Shown piece after piece: positions 15,240 to 22,628 of a stretch of DNA of 34,181 nt. Under the pieces are notes generated by a model, which was not told the origin of the DNA, did no database searches, and saw only the letters and a program-made list of their open reading frames with translations. The stretch is from Nanobdellota archaeon (GTDB lineage Archaea; Nanobdellota; Nanobdellia; Pacearchaeales; GW2011-AR1). Positions within the stretch are counted from its first letter, which is position 1. The number at the start of each line of letters is the position of its first letter. The position numbers were made by a program, and so were the translations under genes. Location: assembly GCA_024654565.1 (NCBI GenBank), contig JANLHM010000001.1, positions 60,905 through 95,085 on the forward strand, given 5' to 3'.

Positions 15240-16346
15240 ATGAAGCGTGACGCATATCAATTTGAAAAGAATTGGTCTTCTTGGAAAGATAAATACTTTA
15301 AAAAAATTAAAGGAGTAAGAAGAGAAGACCACAAAATTCTAATTGACTTTTTGAAGGATATGGAACTTGGAATTAACACTCCCGTTGGAAAGAAAGGGAA
15401 GCGTGGTTCTGGAACACTCCTTAATCTTGCTTCACATAACGTTTTCTTTTTGACTAACTTCAAAAAACCTTTATTAAATATTACAAAGAAAGACCTGCAT
15501 AAATTAGAAAAGGACGTGAATGACGGAAAGATATTGAAACGTAATGAACAAAAGTTTAGTGCTTTTGGAAACTACATTAAAGACTTTAAGGTTCTATGGA
15601 ATTGGTTATACCGAACAAAACAAGTCAAGGAAAATATAACAGAAGACATTTCTTCCAAAACAGAAAAACCCGCTTGGGTTTATTTAAATGAAGAAGAAAT
15701 AAGAAATTTTTTTAACAAGCTTCTTTTTTATTATAGGGTTATTGCTTGGTTTATGTATGATTCTGGAATGAGGGTGACCGAAGCAAATTCAATCCAAATA
15801 AAACATTTCAATAAGGATTTTACACAAGTTATAATTCCAGAAGAAGCTTCAAAGACTTTCGGAAGAACAATTAACTTAAAGCTTTCAAGTAGTCTTTTGA
15901 AACAATATATTCAAGAATCCAAATTTACAGGAGAAGATTTTCTATTTCAAAAAGATTTATTCGCAACAAACAAATATCTTAAAGAGAATTGCGGGAGAAT
16001 GTTCGGGAAGGACAAAGTTTCAAATCCCAAAGCAAAGGGAAAGTATGGTGAATTCACTCTTTATGACATAAGGCATAATTCTTCTTGTTTTTGGTTGAAT
16101 AGATATCCCACACACAAAGGTTTAATGTATAGATTTGGTTGGAAAAACTCCAATAAGATTGAATACTACTCCGAATTTTTAGGACAAAGAGACGAACTAA
16201 CAGACGAAGATATGATTTCTGGGGAAGATAGAAACAAACTTTACAAATTAGAAAAGGACGTCCAAGAAATTAAGAGAGTGATTACAAAACTATTTCCAAA
16301 AGTTAAAAAAATAAATGAGTTCTTTTCAGGAAAGATTAAACATTAA
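15240..16346 (+). CDS. int: Tyrosine recombinase (integrase)
   Basis: A 368-residue site-specific recombinase. An N-terminal core-binding helical domain (about 25-140) is followed by the catalytic domain (about 145-320). Catalytic residues: R178 (SGMRVTEA), K204, R278 in LYDIRHNS, W301 in place of the second His, and the nucleophile Y309 or Y310 (NKIEYYSEF). The His of the HxxR box is Tyr here (Y275). A C-terminal coiled-coil (about 330-353) may aid multimerisation. It should join the element to the tRNA-Met 3' end. A TATA-like tatttataaag lies about 25 bp before the ATG. Confidence 0.9.
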   Translation: MKRDAYQFEKNWSSWKDKYFKKIKGVRREDHKILIDFLKDMELGINTPVGKKGKRGSGTLLNLASHNVFFLTNFKKPLLNITKKDLHKLEKDVNDGKILKRNEQKFSAFGNYIKDFKVLWNWLYRTKQVKENITEDISSKTEKPAWVYLNEEEIRNFFNKLLFYYRVIAWFMYDSGMRVTEANSIQIKHFNKDFTQVIIPEEASKTFGRTINLKLSSSLLKQYIQESKFTGEDFLFQKDLFATNKYLKENCGRMFGKDKVSNPKAKGKYGEFTLYDIRHNSSCFWLNRYPTHKGLMYRFGWKNSNKIEYYSEFLGQRDELTDEDMISGEDRNKLYKLEKDVQEIKRVITKLFPKVKKINEFFSGKIKH

Positions 16347-16354
16347 TTTGTTTT

Positions 16355-16612
16355 CTATTGACTTGAATGACCGCAACTCCGACAAACTAAAATTCCTTTC
16401 CTCAAATAAGTATTTTTGGTCGTCCCACATTCTTCACACATTTTATTAAGTGTTAATAAAGCGGTGTCCTGTGATTCAAGACTCTTGGATATTTTTTTTA
16501 AATTCAATAGAAGCTGTTCTCTAAAATAAGAATCTTGTTGAAGTTCTTGAATGTCTTTCAAAGCTTCGTGTTGTTTCTTCAAGGCTTTGTATTCTTCTTC
16601 CCAATTTACCAT
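16355..16612 (-). CDS. Coiled-coil protein with C-terminal zinc ribbon
   Basis: An 85-residue protein with a long N-terminal amphipathic helix (about 5-58) and a C-terminal C4 zinc ribbon: CEECG then CRSCG (CxxC-x14-CxxC). The layout resembles small DNA- or protein-binding adaptors in archaeal plasmids; the exact role is unknown. A TATA-like ttttaag about 25 bp before the ATG suggests its own leaderless transcript. It is convergent with the integrase, with only 8 bp between stops. Confidence 0.7.
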   Translation of the reverse strand: MVNWEEEYKALKKQHEALKDIQELQQDSYFREQLLLNLKKISKSLESQDTALLTLNKMCEECGTTKNTYLRKGILVCRSCGHSSQ

Positions 16613-16648
16613 AAAAGAATAAGGGATTAATGCTTAAAATATCTTCCC

Positions 16649-16834
16649 TTAACAAAGGTAATTCATTAACCTTGTCCCCTCTTCACCCAGAAAAACAGAT
16701 AGGGCATAATCTTGCGGTTGAACAGGTCTTTGAATCATTCTTCTCTGAATAGGTTGTTGAGGTTGTGTTCTATAAGGTTGAAGTCTTTTTACACCCAAAG
16801 GTTTTGCTGTTACTTTTGGTTTTGCTCTTATCAT
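16649..16834 (-). CDS. Basic Pro/Gln-rich small protein
   Basis: A 61-residue protein that is strongly basic and rich in proline and glutamine in its first 40 residues (RTQPQQPIQRRMIQRPVQPQ), followed by a short hydrophobic end (YALSVFLGEEGTRLMNYLC). The N-terminal part is probably disordered and may bind nucleic acid. Its ATG overlaps the stop of the upstream 42-residue gene in ATGA, evidence of a translated pair. No homologue recognised. Confidence 0.55.
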   Translation of the reverse strand: MIRAKPKVTAKPLGVKRLQPYRTQPQQPIQRRMIQRPVQPQDYALSVFLGEEGTRLMNYLC

Positions 16835-16959
16835 TTCACAATCCTCCGAATGTCAAAGATTTTCTTCTTTCTTACAAAGAAAACATAATCCCCTGCTTTT
16901 ACTTGAGGGATTTTATTTTCTTTTTTTACAGGGTTGTCTTTTGATTTTTTGCTTTTCAT
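16831..16959 (-). CDS. Very small basic protein, 42 residues
   Basis: A short frame encoding a lysine-rich N-terminus followed by a beta-strand-like C-terminal half (VKAGDYVFFVRKKKIFDIRRIV), reminiscent of a small SH3/KOW-like strand pair, although the resemblance is weak. Its stop overlaps the start of the next gene (ATGA), which is the main support. It overlaps by 47 bp, in another frame, the 41-residue frame at 16913-17038; at most one of the two need be real in that overlap. Confidence 0.5.
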   Translation of the reverse strand: MKSKKSKDNPVKKENKIPQVKAGDYVFFVRKKKIFDIRRIVK

Positions 16960-17038
16960 TAGTATTAAATAAATAATTCACAATTTTTTCTTTATCTTCA
17001 AAAAAGATTATTCTTTTAGGGATTGAAACTCGTTTCAT
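16913..17038 (-). CDS. Possible small basic protein, 41 residues
   Basis: A short frame beginning MKRVSIPKRIIFFEDKEKIV and ending in a very basic tail. The start resembles the beta strand and first helix of a ribbon-helix-helix protein but is too short for a complete fold. A TATA-like ttttaaag (about 17059-17066) lies some 25 bp upstream of the ATG. It overlaps the following 42-residue gene out of frame. Evidence is limited to promoter spacing and composition. Confidence 0.35.
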   Translation of the reverse strand: MKRVSIPKRIIFFEDKEKIVNYLFNTNEKQKIKRQPCKKRK

Positions 17039-17095
17039 AAAAGAACTAAACACCGATTCTTTAAAAGGGATTTATTGCAGTTGTAATAAGTTGTG

Positions 17096-17281
17096 TTATT
17101 CCAAGTCTAAAGGAAGTGGTTTATCTTGAAGAATTAATTGTGAAAGAACTTCAAGACTTAACCTTCTGAACTCCGACACATTCACTTTAACAAAACTCTT
17201 TTGATTATACTTTGAAATAGCTTGATTCATTCTTTGAAGGGTTGCTTCTTCAACTCTTAAGCTTGGTAATGTCTTTTTCAT
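17096..17281 (-). CDS. RHH-like small DNA-binding protein
   Basis: A 61-residue protein whose C-terminal half (KSFVKVNVSEFRRLSLEVLSQLILQ) resembles a ribbon-helix-helix domain: a short strand, then helices. The N-terminal helix (EEATLQRMNQAISKYN) may extend it. It lies 33 bp downstream of the serine recombinase gene on the same strand, so the two are probably co-expressed, perhaps with this protein acting as a regulator. Family assignment is tentative. Confidence 0.55.
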   Translation of the reverse strand: MKKTLPSLRVEEATLQRMNQAISKYNQKSFVKVNVSEFRRLSLEVLSQLILQDKPLPLDLE

Positions 17282-17314
17282 TTTTTAATTGAATAATTAT
17301 TGGACAGCTTTTAA

Positions 17315-18058
17315 TTACGACGAAGTTTCCTTTAATTTAATTCTATTGTCTGTTATTATTTTTTGGACACTTGACTTTGAAATGAACTTTTGATTTCTAT
17401 TCTTATCATAGAACCAAACTGATTGTGAAATTTCCCTAACAGATAACCCCTGTTTCTTTTTCTCAAGGACTTCATTAATAAGTTTCTGATTTATCTTTGT
17501 AGCTCTTCCCCAAAGGTTTCCTTTATAGCTCTTGGTTTTATGCCCTTCCTTTTTTCTAACTGCATTCCTAACCCTTTTGCCCAAGTCCTTTATTTCGTCC
17601 TCCGCCATTTTTCCAATTATCTTAATCATTAAACGCCAATTACTTTTGAAGTCCTCTTTTATCTTTTCATTAAAAGGGTATGGGATAGAATCAAAGTTAA
17701 GGTTCTCGGTCATTTCCCAAAGCATATTCACCCACTCTTCTTGAACAGAATAAACTTTAATGTTGTGCAGTTCATAAAGTCTTAACATAAAGTCTGCAAA
17801 GTCTTTCTTGTTTCTGAAAGCCCTGTCATACTTCCACACAATAATACAGGCACTTTCTTTTATAGCCAAAGCTTCGGCTTCATAGATTAATTTTTGTTTA
17901 GACTTCCCTGCACTTGCAATCTCCCCAAAGACTTTGAGAACCTCAAAACCTTTTTGCTTTGCAAATTCAAGGCAGTCCTGCTCTTGTAATGTATAGTCTT
18001 GCTTTTTACTTGACACCCGATTAAGAATGATTGCTTTGTTCTTGTTTTCTTTTTCCAT
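17315..18058 (-). CDS. Serine recombinase (resolvase family)
   Basis: A 247-residue serine recombinase. The resolvase catalytic domain (about 8-175) shows the nucleophile in LNRVSSKKQDYTLQEQ (S16) and the DRxxR pattern in WKYDRAFRNKKDF. The long E helix is visible in IGKMAEDEIKDLGKRVRNAV. A C-terminal helix-turn-helix (about 190-240) binds DNA. It may resolve multimers of the element's free form or invert or excise DNA; a second recombinase beside the tyrosine integrase suggests separate duties. A TATA-like aatataaaataat lies about 12-27 bp before the ATG, and two 18-bp direct repeats lie further upstream. Confidence 0.88.
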   Translation of the reverse strand: MEKENKNKAIILNRVSSKKQDYTLQEQDCLEFAKQKGFEVLKVFGEIASAGKSKQKLIYEAEALAIKESACIIVWKYDRAFRNKKDFADFMLRLYELHNIKVYSVQEEWVNMLWEMTENLNFDSIPYPFNEKIKEDFKSNWRLMIKIIGKMAEDEIKDLGKRVRNAVRKKEGHKTKSYKGNLWGRATKINQKLINEVLEKKKQGLSVREISQSVWFYDKNRNQKFISKSSVQKIITDNRIKLKETSS

Positions 18059-18118
18059 TTTGTTTAAGTATTATTTTATATTGAATGTCACTTGTCACTT
18101 GGCGTATTATCTCTCCTT

Positions 18119-18136
18119 TGATTGTTATCTATTATA
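18119..18136. repeat. 18-bp direct repeat upstream of resolvase, copy 1
   Basis: tgattgttatctattata, repeated exactly at 18184-18201 (65 bp apart, about six helical turns) in the 193-bp gene-free stretch between the resolvase and HTH genes. Candidate resolvase accessory site, operator or replication iteron. Confidence 0.6.
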
Positions 18137-18183
18137 GTCCTCGTTCTTCGTTGTCGTTATCCCAACAGGTTTGTTTATCCTTA

Positions 18184-18201
18184 TGATTGTTATCTATTAT
18201 A
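18184..18201. repeat. 18-bp direct repeat upstream of resolvase, copy 2
   Basis: Second exact copy of tgattgttatctattata. Both copies are followed by (g/a)tc. The rest of 18059-18251 shows no coding frame, only short related tracts such as cttgtcactt and ctaacacctaacacc. Confidence 0.6.
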
Positions 18202-18251
18202 ATCACTCCTAACACCTAACACCCCATAACATTACCCTTTATCCTTAAGGA

Positions 18252-18734
18252 TTATTTAGTATTAGTTCCCATTTCACCTTTCACACTACCTCCTTGTTGT
18301 TTCCTTATTCGTTCTATGAAATTAACTCTTCTTTGGGGTAATACTATGTTAAGTTGTTGGGGGGTGGGCATACATTTGTTAGTAATAACCCCTTTCTGTT
18401 CAGGATTTCCTTTAAGTTTTTTTATTTTACTTGGGGAAAGTTTATTCTTTTTAATAAACTCCTTGACATAAACTTCGGATTGAACAAACTTAAGAGTATC
18501 TTTCAGTTTATCAATAAGTTTAACCCTAACTTCAACTTCAGGGAAATATTCTTTTTTATTACTCGGCTTATCAACTCCCATTTTCTTGAGAATATCCCCC
18601 AAAGTTTTATTCACATAACTAAAGGAAACTTTCAACTCCTTTGCTATTTGTTTTTGTGTTAATCCTTCATTCCACAACTTAAAGAGTTCAAGCTGTCTGT
18701 GAGTAAAATATATTTTATTATTGTTTCTTTTCAT
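18252..18734 (-). CDS. LuxR/sigma-r4-like helix-turn-helix protein
   Basis: A protein of about 160 residues with an N-terminal HTH of the LuxR/sigma region 4 type (FTHRQLELFKLWNEGLTQKQIAKELKVSFSYVNKTLGDILKKMGV), followed by a basic region (about 65-160) of unknown fold. I prefer the ATG at 18734 over the upstream ATG at 18764, because a GAGGAG Shine-Dalgarno-like sequence precedes it by about 7 bp. It overlaps the preceding 44-residue gene. It is probably a DNA-binding regulator or replication-associated protein of the element. Confidence 0.65.
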   Translation of the reverse strand: MKRNNNKIYFTHRQLELFKLWNEGLTQKQIAKELKVSFSYVNKTLGDILKKMGVDKPSNKKEYFPEVEVRVKLIDKLKDTLKFVQSEVYVKEFIKKNKLSPSKIKKLKGNPEQKGVITNKCMPTPQQLNIVLPQRRVNFIERIRKQQGGSVKGEMGTNTK

Positions 18735-18852
18735 TTTTGCTTCTCCTCTTTTCTCTTTTAACAACTTGAAGTTGTCTTTCCTGTTCCTTCAGGGAAAGAA
18801 GTCTTCTTTGATAGGACTTCTTCCCCCGATTTTTCCATTCACCCTTTGACAT
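18718..18852 (-). CDS. Small basic protein, 44 residues
   Basis: A 44-residue, strongly basic, helix-prone protein (starts MSKGEWKNRGKKSYQRRLLS). Its ATG overlaps the preceding stop in TAATG, and its end overlaps the start of the HTH gene by 17 bp, so it fits snugly in the operon. About half of its residues are Lys, Arg, Glu or Gln, suggesting nucleic-acid binding. No homologue recognised. Confidence 0.55.
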   Translation of the reverse strand: MSKGEWKNRGKKSYQRRLLSLKEQERQLQVVKREKRRSKNEKKQ

Positions 18853-19247
18853 TATTCTCTCTTAAATTCTACTTTCTTTAATGTAGCAATTCTTCGGTTC
18901 AGTTGATTTCTTTGTATTTGAAGTTCTTTTTGTGTGGGTTCTTCAACATACACATTAAATCCAAAATTCCCTGCGGGTTTGTTTGGTTCATTAACAATCT
19001 CTAATTTGGAGTTCTCTTTTATAAGTTCTACAAGAATAGAACTTTTCAAATCCGATTCTTTACATTTCAAATAGACTTTCTCATTTGGAAAGAAATAACC
19101 TCCCCCAATTATCAAAGTAATCAATTTTCCAATCTCTTTTTTATTTGAAAGGTTATCTAACTCATTCACACTAAAAAAGAATTCCCCTGAAAAGAGTTCT
19201 CTTGGATAAAAAGATTGTCCATTAATGTATTCTATCTTAATTATCAT
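18852..19247 (-). CDS. Hypothetical element protein, 131 residues
   Basis: A soluble alpha/beta protein. It has an N-terminal beta-rich part (MIIKIEYINGQSFYPRELFSG), a central KEIGKLITLIIGGGYFFPNEKVYLK segment, and a helical basic C-terminus (TQKELQIQRNQLNRRIATLKK). I recognise no family. A good Shine-Dalgarno site (AAGGAGGT) lies about 11 bp before the ATG, inside the preceding zinc-finger gene, and the stop overlaps the next start. Part of the primase operon. Confidence 0.65.
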   Translation of the reverse strand: MIIKIEYINGQSFYPRELFSGEFFFSVNELDNLSNKKEIGKLITLIIGGGYFFPNEKVYLKCKESDLKSSILVELIKENSKLEIVNEPNKPAGNFGFNVYVEEPTQKELQIQRNQLNRRIATLKKVEFKRE

Positions 19248-19377
19248 TTTCTAAAGTTACCTCCTTTTTCTTTGTCTTGAACTTTAATTTCTTTAGGTAA
19301 TGCAAGTAGCACAAATTTTTATAATCGTAAAACTTGCATGCAGGATTCTTACATTTGTGTGTGGCTTGACATTTCAT
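19237..19377 (-). CDS. Zinc-finger microprotein, 46 residues
   Basis: A 46-residue protein with a compact cysteine/histidine set: C3, C9, C14 and C23 with H26 (context MKCQATHKCKNPACKFYD then LCYLHYLKK), followed by a basic tail. The spacing fits a single small zinc finger. Its ATG overlaps the primase stop in ATGA and its own stop overlaps the following gene by 11 bp, strong signs of a real coupled gene. It also contains that gene's SD site. It could be a regulator or primase partner. Confidence 0.65.
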   Translation of the reverse strand: MKCQATHKCKNPACKFYDYKNLCYLHYLKKLKFKTKKKEVTLENDN

Positions 19378-21920
19378 TTGAAGTTCCCCCCTATTTTGAC
19401 AACCTCAAATTCGGGTTTTTTTTCTGTCTTGAGAGCTTTTATCATTCTACCACCCTCTTCCCATTCTACACTATCTACCTCTTCCCCTTCTATTTCCTTT
19501 ATTTGTTTGAGGAAACCTTTTGCTTCTAAAAGTGACTCAAAGTCTTTCAAATCAACTTTGTATTGTGTAACCCCTTTTACCTTCCGACTCTTAAATATTG
19601 GACTTCGTTTTAAAGAGTTCCCAATTATTATGCTCATACTTCTTTTTCTCTTTTTGAACTCTTCTGAATCATAAAGATTCAATCCAACGGGTTCAACTAT
19701 ATCCTTAAGTAAAGAGAAGTAATTGTCTGTGGTAGATAGTGTAGATAGTGTAGTAAGAGTAGTATTAGTAGATAGGGTAGATAGAACCTTATATACTTGT
19801 TTTAAGGCATTAAATTCCCAATCTGTTTCAAAATCTATTGTCTCCCTTTGGGATATTTCTTCAATCCAAAAGTCTTCTATTTCTGAAAAAACACTTTCAG
19901 AAATTAGTTTTGCAATAGTAAGTTCTGGTTTAATAATAAAGAATAATCTTCCCCTTATTTTGTTTGAAGTTATTTCTTCATAAGTCTTGGAAACTTCTTG
20001 AGGATATTTTAACCCCAGAACATACAGATTGTCTCTTAAGTTTTTCCAGAAGTGTTCTGTGAAGTTTGGTTCTTTGTCATATTCTTTTTTTGAAATCTTT
20101 GGGATTCGTATTGTTATACACCTGTCCGTAGAAATAAAGTCAAGTCCTTGAGTATTGTTTAAGGTTGTAGTATTAAATAAATCATAAGTCTCGGGTTTCT
20201 TATTCTTCCCGTCACTTATCTTTCCCGCTTTAAATCCTTTCATAAAACCAACTTTTACAAGTCTTATGGTTGCATTTTTTTGTTCTTCGGGAAGGGTTTC
20301 AAAGTCGTCAATATGGGTTTCTCCTCGTGTGCTTTCAATAAGTCTTTGTAAATAAGGAAGTGTCCAATCTCCCAAAGCAATAGAATTAAATCCTGTGTTG
20401 TGCATTATTTGAGTTAATCTTGATTTAGCACTTCCCATTTCAGCATAAGGAAAGAGTCTGGCTCTTGCTCTCCAAATAGGCATAAAGAATCCCGCAATCC
20501 TATAACAAGCAAGAAGGGAATATTTTCTTTGGTCTTCAAAGTAAATATATTTTTTAAAGACAGAAATTAGTTCTTCATAAATTTTCTTAATAGTTATTTC
20601 TGAACAATCTTCATACAACCATTTATTTATTACTTCTTTGGTCAAAATATTCTCAAGTCCTTCGTCATAAAAATCGTCTTTGTAATTTAATCCGAAGTCT
20701 TTTTTAATTTCGTCTGTAACTTTTTTTCTTTGTTTTCCTTCGTCGTCCATATAAAAGAATTCTTTTTTTATGTATAATTTCTTGTCTGAAGTAACAAGTG
20801 CGGTGTGGGGTTTCCCTTCTTTAAAGAGTTTAGTTCCAAAATAATAAACTCCATTATTAAACCCACAACCAAGACTTTCATACTTTTGTCTTCCTTCTAC
20901 AAGGAAGCTTTTTATTTGTTCTTCATTTTGAGAATTTTCTTTTTGAGGGATAAATGTTTTTAATGAAGGATAGAAAGCTTCACACCATTTTTGAATTTCT
21001 TTTCTATTGATTTCTAAAATGTCCCCCTTTTGACATTTCTTAAACCACCCTAACAAATCTGTAAAAACCCATTTGTTTTGTTTAAAAATTGGTTGGATTT
21101 CTTTTTTTAAATCTTCAAGAGTATATCCTTTTTCAAATAACCAACGTGCTTCATTCTTCAAAATGTTATTATTAATTCCCGCTTCTTGATTTCCTATTTT
21201 AACTTCTTTAGTTATTCCTTCGGGAAGTTCGTTCTTTAGAACAAGATTGAAGAAGGTGTCCCATTCGTGAGTATTTTTTGTTTTGAATTCCACGTCTTGA
21301 GTTAAGGGTTTTTCTTTTTTGATAACGGGAATTTTATCTTTATTTTTTAAATGTAACAACAACCCTTTGAAGTCATTAAGTTCTTCAAAAGAATCATTAA
21401 GGAAAATACTTCTCCTTTGTGTGACAAGGTGTTTCCCTAAAGGAAGTTTAACAAGATTTCCAAAACCTTCTTCTTCAAGTTCCGTTTGTTTGGGAAATAT
21501 TTCGTGAGGTTGAACTCCTGACTTTTCACAAACCATTTCTAAAAACTCTTTCATTTGTGAAGCGGGAATTGGTTCTTGAGAGAAAATCCAAATATGTGCT
21601 TTATAATCCCCCCCACCGCTCATTTCAAATAAAGGGTTAAATCCTTTTTCTTTTAAGAATAAATAAAGTTTCTTTGCGTTTTCAAAATCTTCTTCAGTAT
21701 TTTTATCAAAGTCACAAACTCCCCATATTACTTCGTTTTGAAGATTAAGGTTGTAAGTTCCTAAAAAATCTGTTTGATTTAAATGTGACTCTATTAATTC
21801 AGAACTCAAAGGTTCTTTTACACACTTAAAGCCCTTCTTCCCGTTTGGTTGAAGGAATTGTCTTGCATAAGCGTCATTTCTTATGACAAAGAGTTCAAAC
21901 ATTAATTCTGTTGTTTTCAT
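19374..21920 (-). CDS. Primase-helicase replication protein (AEP primase plus AAA-like domain)
   Basis: An 848-residue protein, the likely replicase of the element. The N-terminal archaeo-eukaryotic primase domain (about 55-175) has DFD (D70, D72), FEMSGGGDYKAHIWIFS (S101, H109) and FPKQTELEEEGFGNLVKLPLGK, closely resembling primases of archaeal plasmids and TOTE-type systems. A second ATPase-like domain (about 465-660) has a deviant Walker A, AEMGSAKS (493-500), Walker B HIDDF (536-540), and a sensor-like NTTTLNNT. Near residue 715-730 lies a run of six L-S/T-T tripeptides; the C-terminus is a small winged-helix-like domain. The gene is preceded by a hairpin (21935-21960). Confidence 0.85.
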   Translation of the reverse strand: MKTTELMFELFVIRNDAYARQFLQPNGKKGFKCVKEPLSSELIESHLNQTDFLGTYNLNLQNEVIWGVCDFDKNTEEDFENAKKLYLFLKEKGFNPLFEMSGGGDYKAHIWIFSQEPIPASQMKEFLEMVCEKSGVQPHEIFPKQTELEEEGFGNLVKLPLGKHLVTQRRSIFLNDSFEELNDFKGLLLHLKNKDKIPVIKKEKPLTQDVEFKTKNTHEWDTFFNLVLKNELPEGITKEVKIGNQEAGINNNILKNEARWLFEKGYTLEDLKKEIQPIFKQNKWVFTDLLGWFKKCQKGDILEINRKEIQKWCEAFYPSLKTFIPQKENSQNEEQIKSFLVEGRQKYESLGCGFNNGVYYFGTKLFKEGKPHTALVTSDKKLYIKKEFFYMDDEGKQRKKVTDEIKKDFGLNYKDDFYDEGLENILTKEVINKWLYEDCSEITIKKIYEELISVFKKYIYFEDQRKYSLLACYRIAGFFMPIWRARARLFPYAEMGSAKSRLTQIMHNTGFNSIALGDWTLPYLQRLIESTRGETHIDDFETLPEEQKNATIRLVKVGFMKGFKAGKISDGKNKKPETYDLFNTTTLNNTQGLDFISTDRCITIRIPKISKKEYDKEPNFTEHFWKNLRDNLYVLGLKYPQEVSKTYEEITSNKIRGRLFFIIKPELTIAKLISESVFSEIEDFWIEEISQRETIDFETDWEFNALKQVYKVLSTLSTNTTLTTLSTLSTTDNYFSLLKDIVEPVGLNLYDSEEFKKRKRSMSIIIGNSLKRSPIFKSRKVKGVTQYKVDLKDFESLLEAKGFLKQIKEIEGEEVDSVEWEEGGRMIKALKTEKKPEFEVVKIGGNFK
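19732..19785. repeat. Six tandem 9-bp units inside the primase gene
   Basis: Units of nine bases beginning GTAG: GTAGATAGT twice, GTAGTAAGA, GTAGTATTA, GTAGATAGG, GTAGATAGA. On the coding (minus) strand each unit encodes Leu/Asn-Ser/Thr-Thr. It could be a flexible linker, an expandable microsatellite, or iteron-like DNA. Confidence 0.75.
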
Positions 21921-21934
21921 TTTATTTGATTATG

Positions 21935-21960
21935 AAAAAGGGAAATTACTTTCCCTTTTT
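21935..21960. terminator. Perfect 11-bp hairpin ahead of the primase gene
   Basis: Arms aaaaagggaaa (21935-21945) and tttcccttttt (21950-21960) around a 4-nt loop; T-runs follow on both strands. On the minus strand it includes the stop of the 70-residue gene and ends 14 bp before the primase ATG, so it could attenuate or insulate primase expression. Confidence 0.45.
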
Positions 21961-22158
21961 TTTATGGGTTTTTTTTGCAAGTCTTTTTAATTCTGCGTCA
22001 TACTCGGCGTCTCTTTTCATTATTGAATCAAAGTTCCCTTCCGAGATTGTTGTTATGCAATCCTCTACGGCTTGGATATACCAACCCCCGCGAGGTCTAT
22101 TTTTATTTTTTGCATAACTGCATAACTTTTGTAAAAGACTTATTTCGTTATTCACCAT
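21946..22158 (-). CDS. Small basic element protein, 70 residues
   Basis: A 70-residue helical protein: QKLCSYAKNKNRPRGGWYIQAVEDCITTI, then a charged helix and a lysine-rich tail (KKTHKKKGK). I chose the ATG at 22158, not the in-frame ATG at 22233, because AGGAGGT lies 8 bp before it and the longer form would overlap the preceding gene by 86 bp. With this start, the overlap is 11 bp, typical for this operon. No family recognised. Confidence 0.6.
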   Translation of the reverse strand: MVNNEISLLQKLCSYAKNKNRPRGGWYIQAVEDCITTISEGNFDSIMKRDAEYDAELKRLAKKTHKKKGK

Positions 22159-22522
22159 TTTTAGAAACCTCCTTGCAATTTTTTCCCGAAGAACTAGGTT
22201 CTTCCTTTGAGGGATTATAAACTGAAAGCACACTTTGAAAATCTGGGATATAATATGCGTCGTGCATTTCTCCGTTTTCAGTTTGAATTTTTTCAGAACA
22301 AATCACCCGTGCAAATTCAAGTTCTCTAAAAATTTGGTGAATTGAAGCATAAGGAATCTTGAGAACTTTCCCGACTTTGTATTTAGTAGTCTTGGGAAAC
22401 CTTTGAAGATAAAGCAAAATAGCCCACCGCTTTTCCTCCACACTTGAATTAGAGAGGTCTAAATTTGTGAAGTCTCCCGTGTATGATAGGGGTGATTTTG
22501 AAAAAAAAGAGTTATCGGTCAT
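22148..22522 (-). CDS. Winged-helix DNA-binding protein
   Basis: A protein of about 124 residues with a central winged-helix domain: SVEEKRWAILLYLQRFPKTTKYKVGKVLKIPYASIHQIFRELEFARVI, then a wing (EKIQTENGEMHDAYYIPDF). The serine-rich C-terminus is probably disordered. I prefer the ATG at 22522, because a TATA-like aatttaaatg (22548-22557) would then stand at the usual 26-35 bp; the ATG at 22552 lies inside that box. Probably a regulator or replication-initiation accessory of the element. Confidence 0.65.
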   Translation of the reverse strand: MTDNSFFSKSPLSYTGDFTNLDLSNSSVEEKRWAILLYLQRFPKTTKYKVGKVLKIPYASIHQIFRELEFARVICSEKIQTENGEMHDAYYIPDFQSVLSVYNPSKEEPSSSGKNCKEVSKNGE

Positions 22523-22628
22523 TTGATAAATTTTCCCCCTGAAAATAAACATTTAAATTATTAATGAGTAAGTCCATTTCTCTTTCAAAATTATACACTA
22601 AATCCAACGTTGGAATTTCCATTTTAAA

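Noticed and set aside
15107-16346. SSV-type element with the integrase split on integration
   Set aside because: The integrase is intact and lies wholly inside the element; the att core is in the tRNA, not in the integrase gene.
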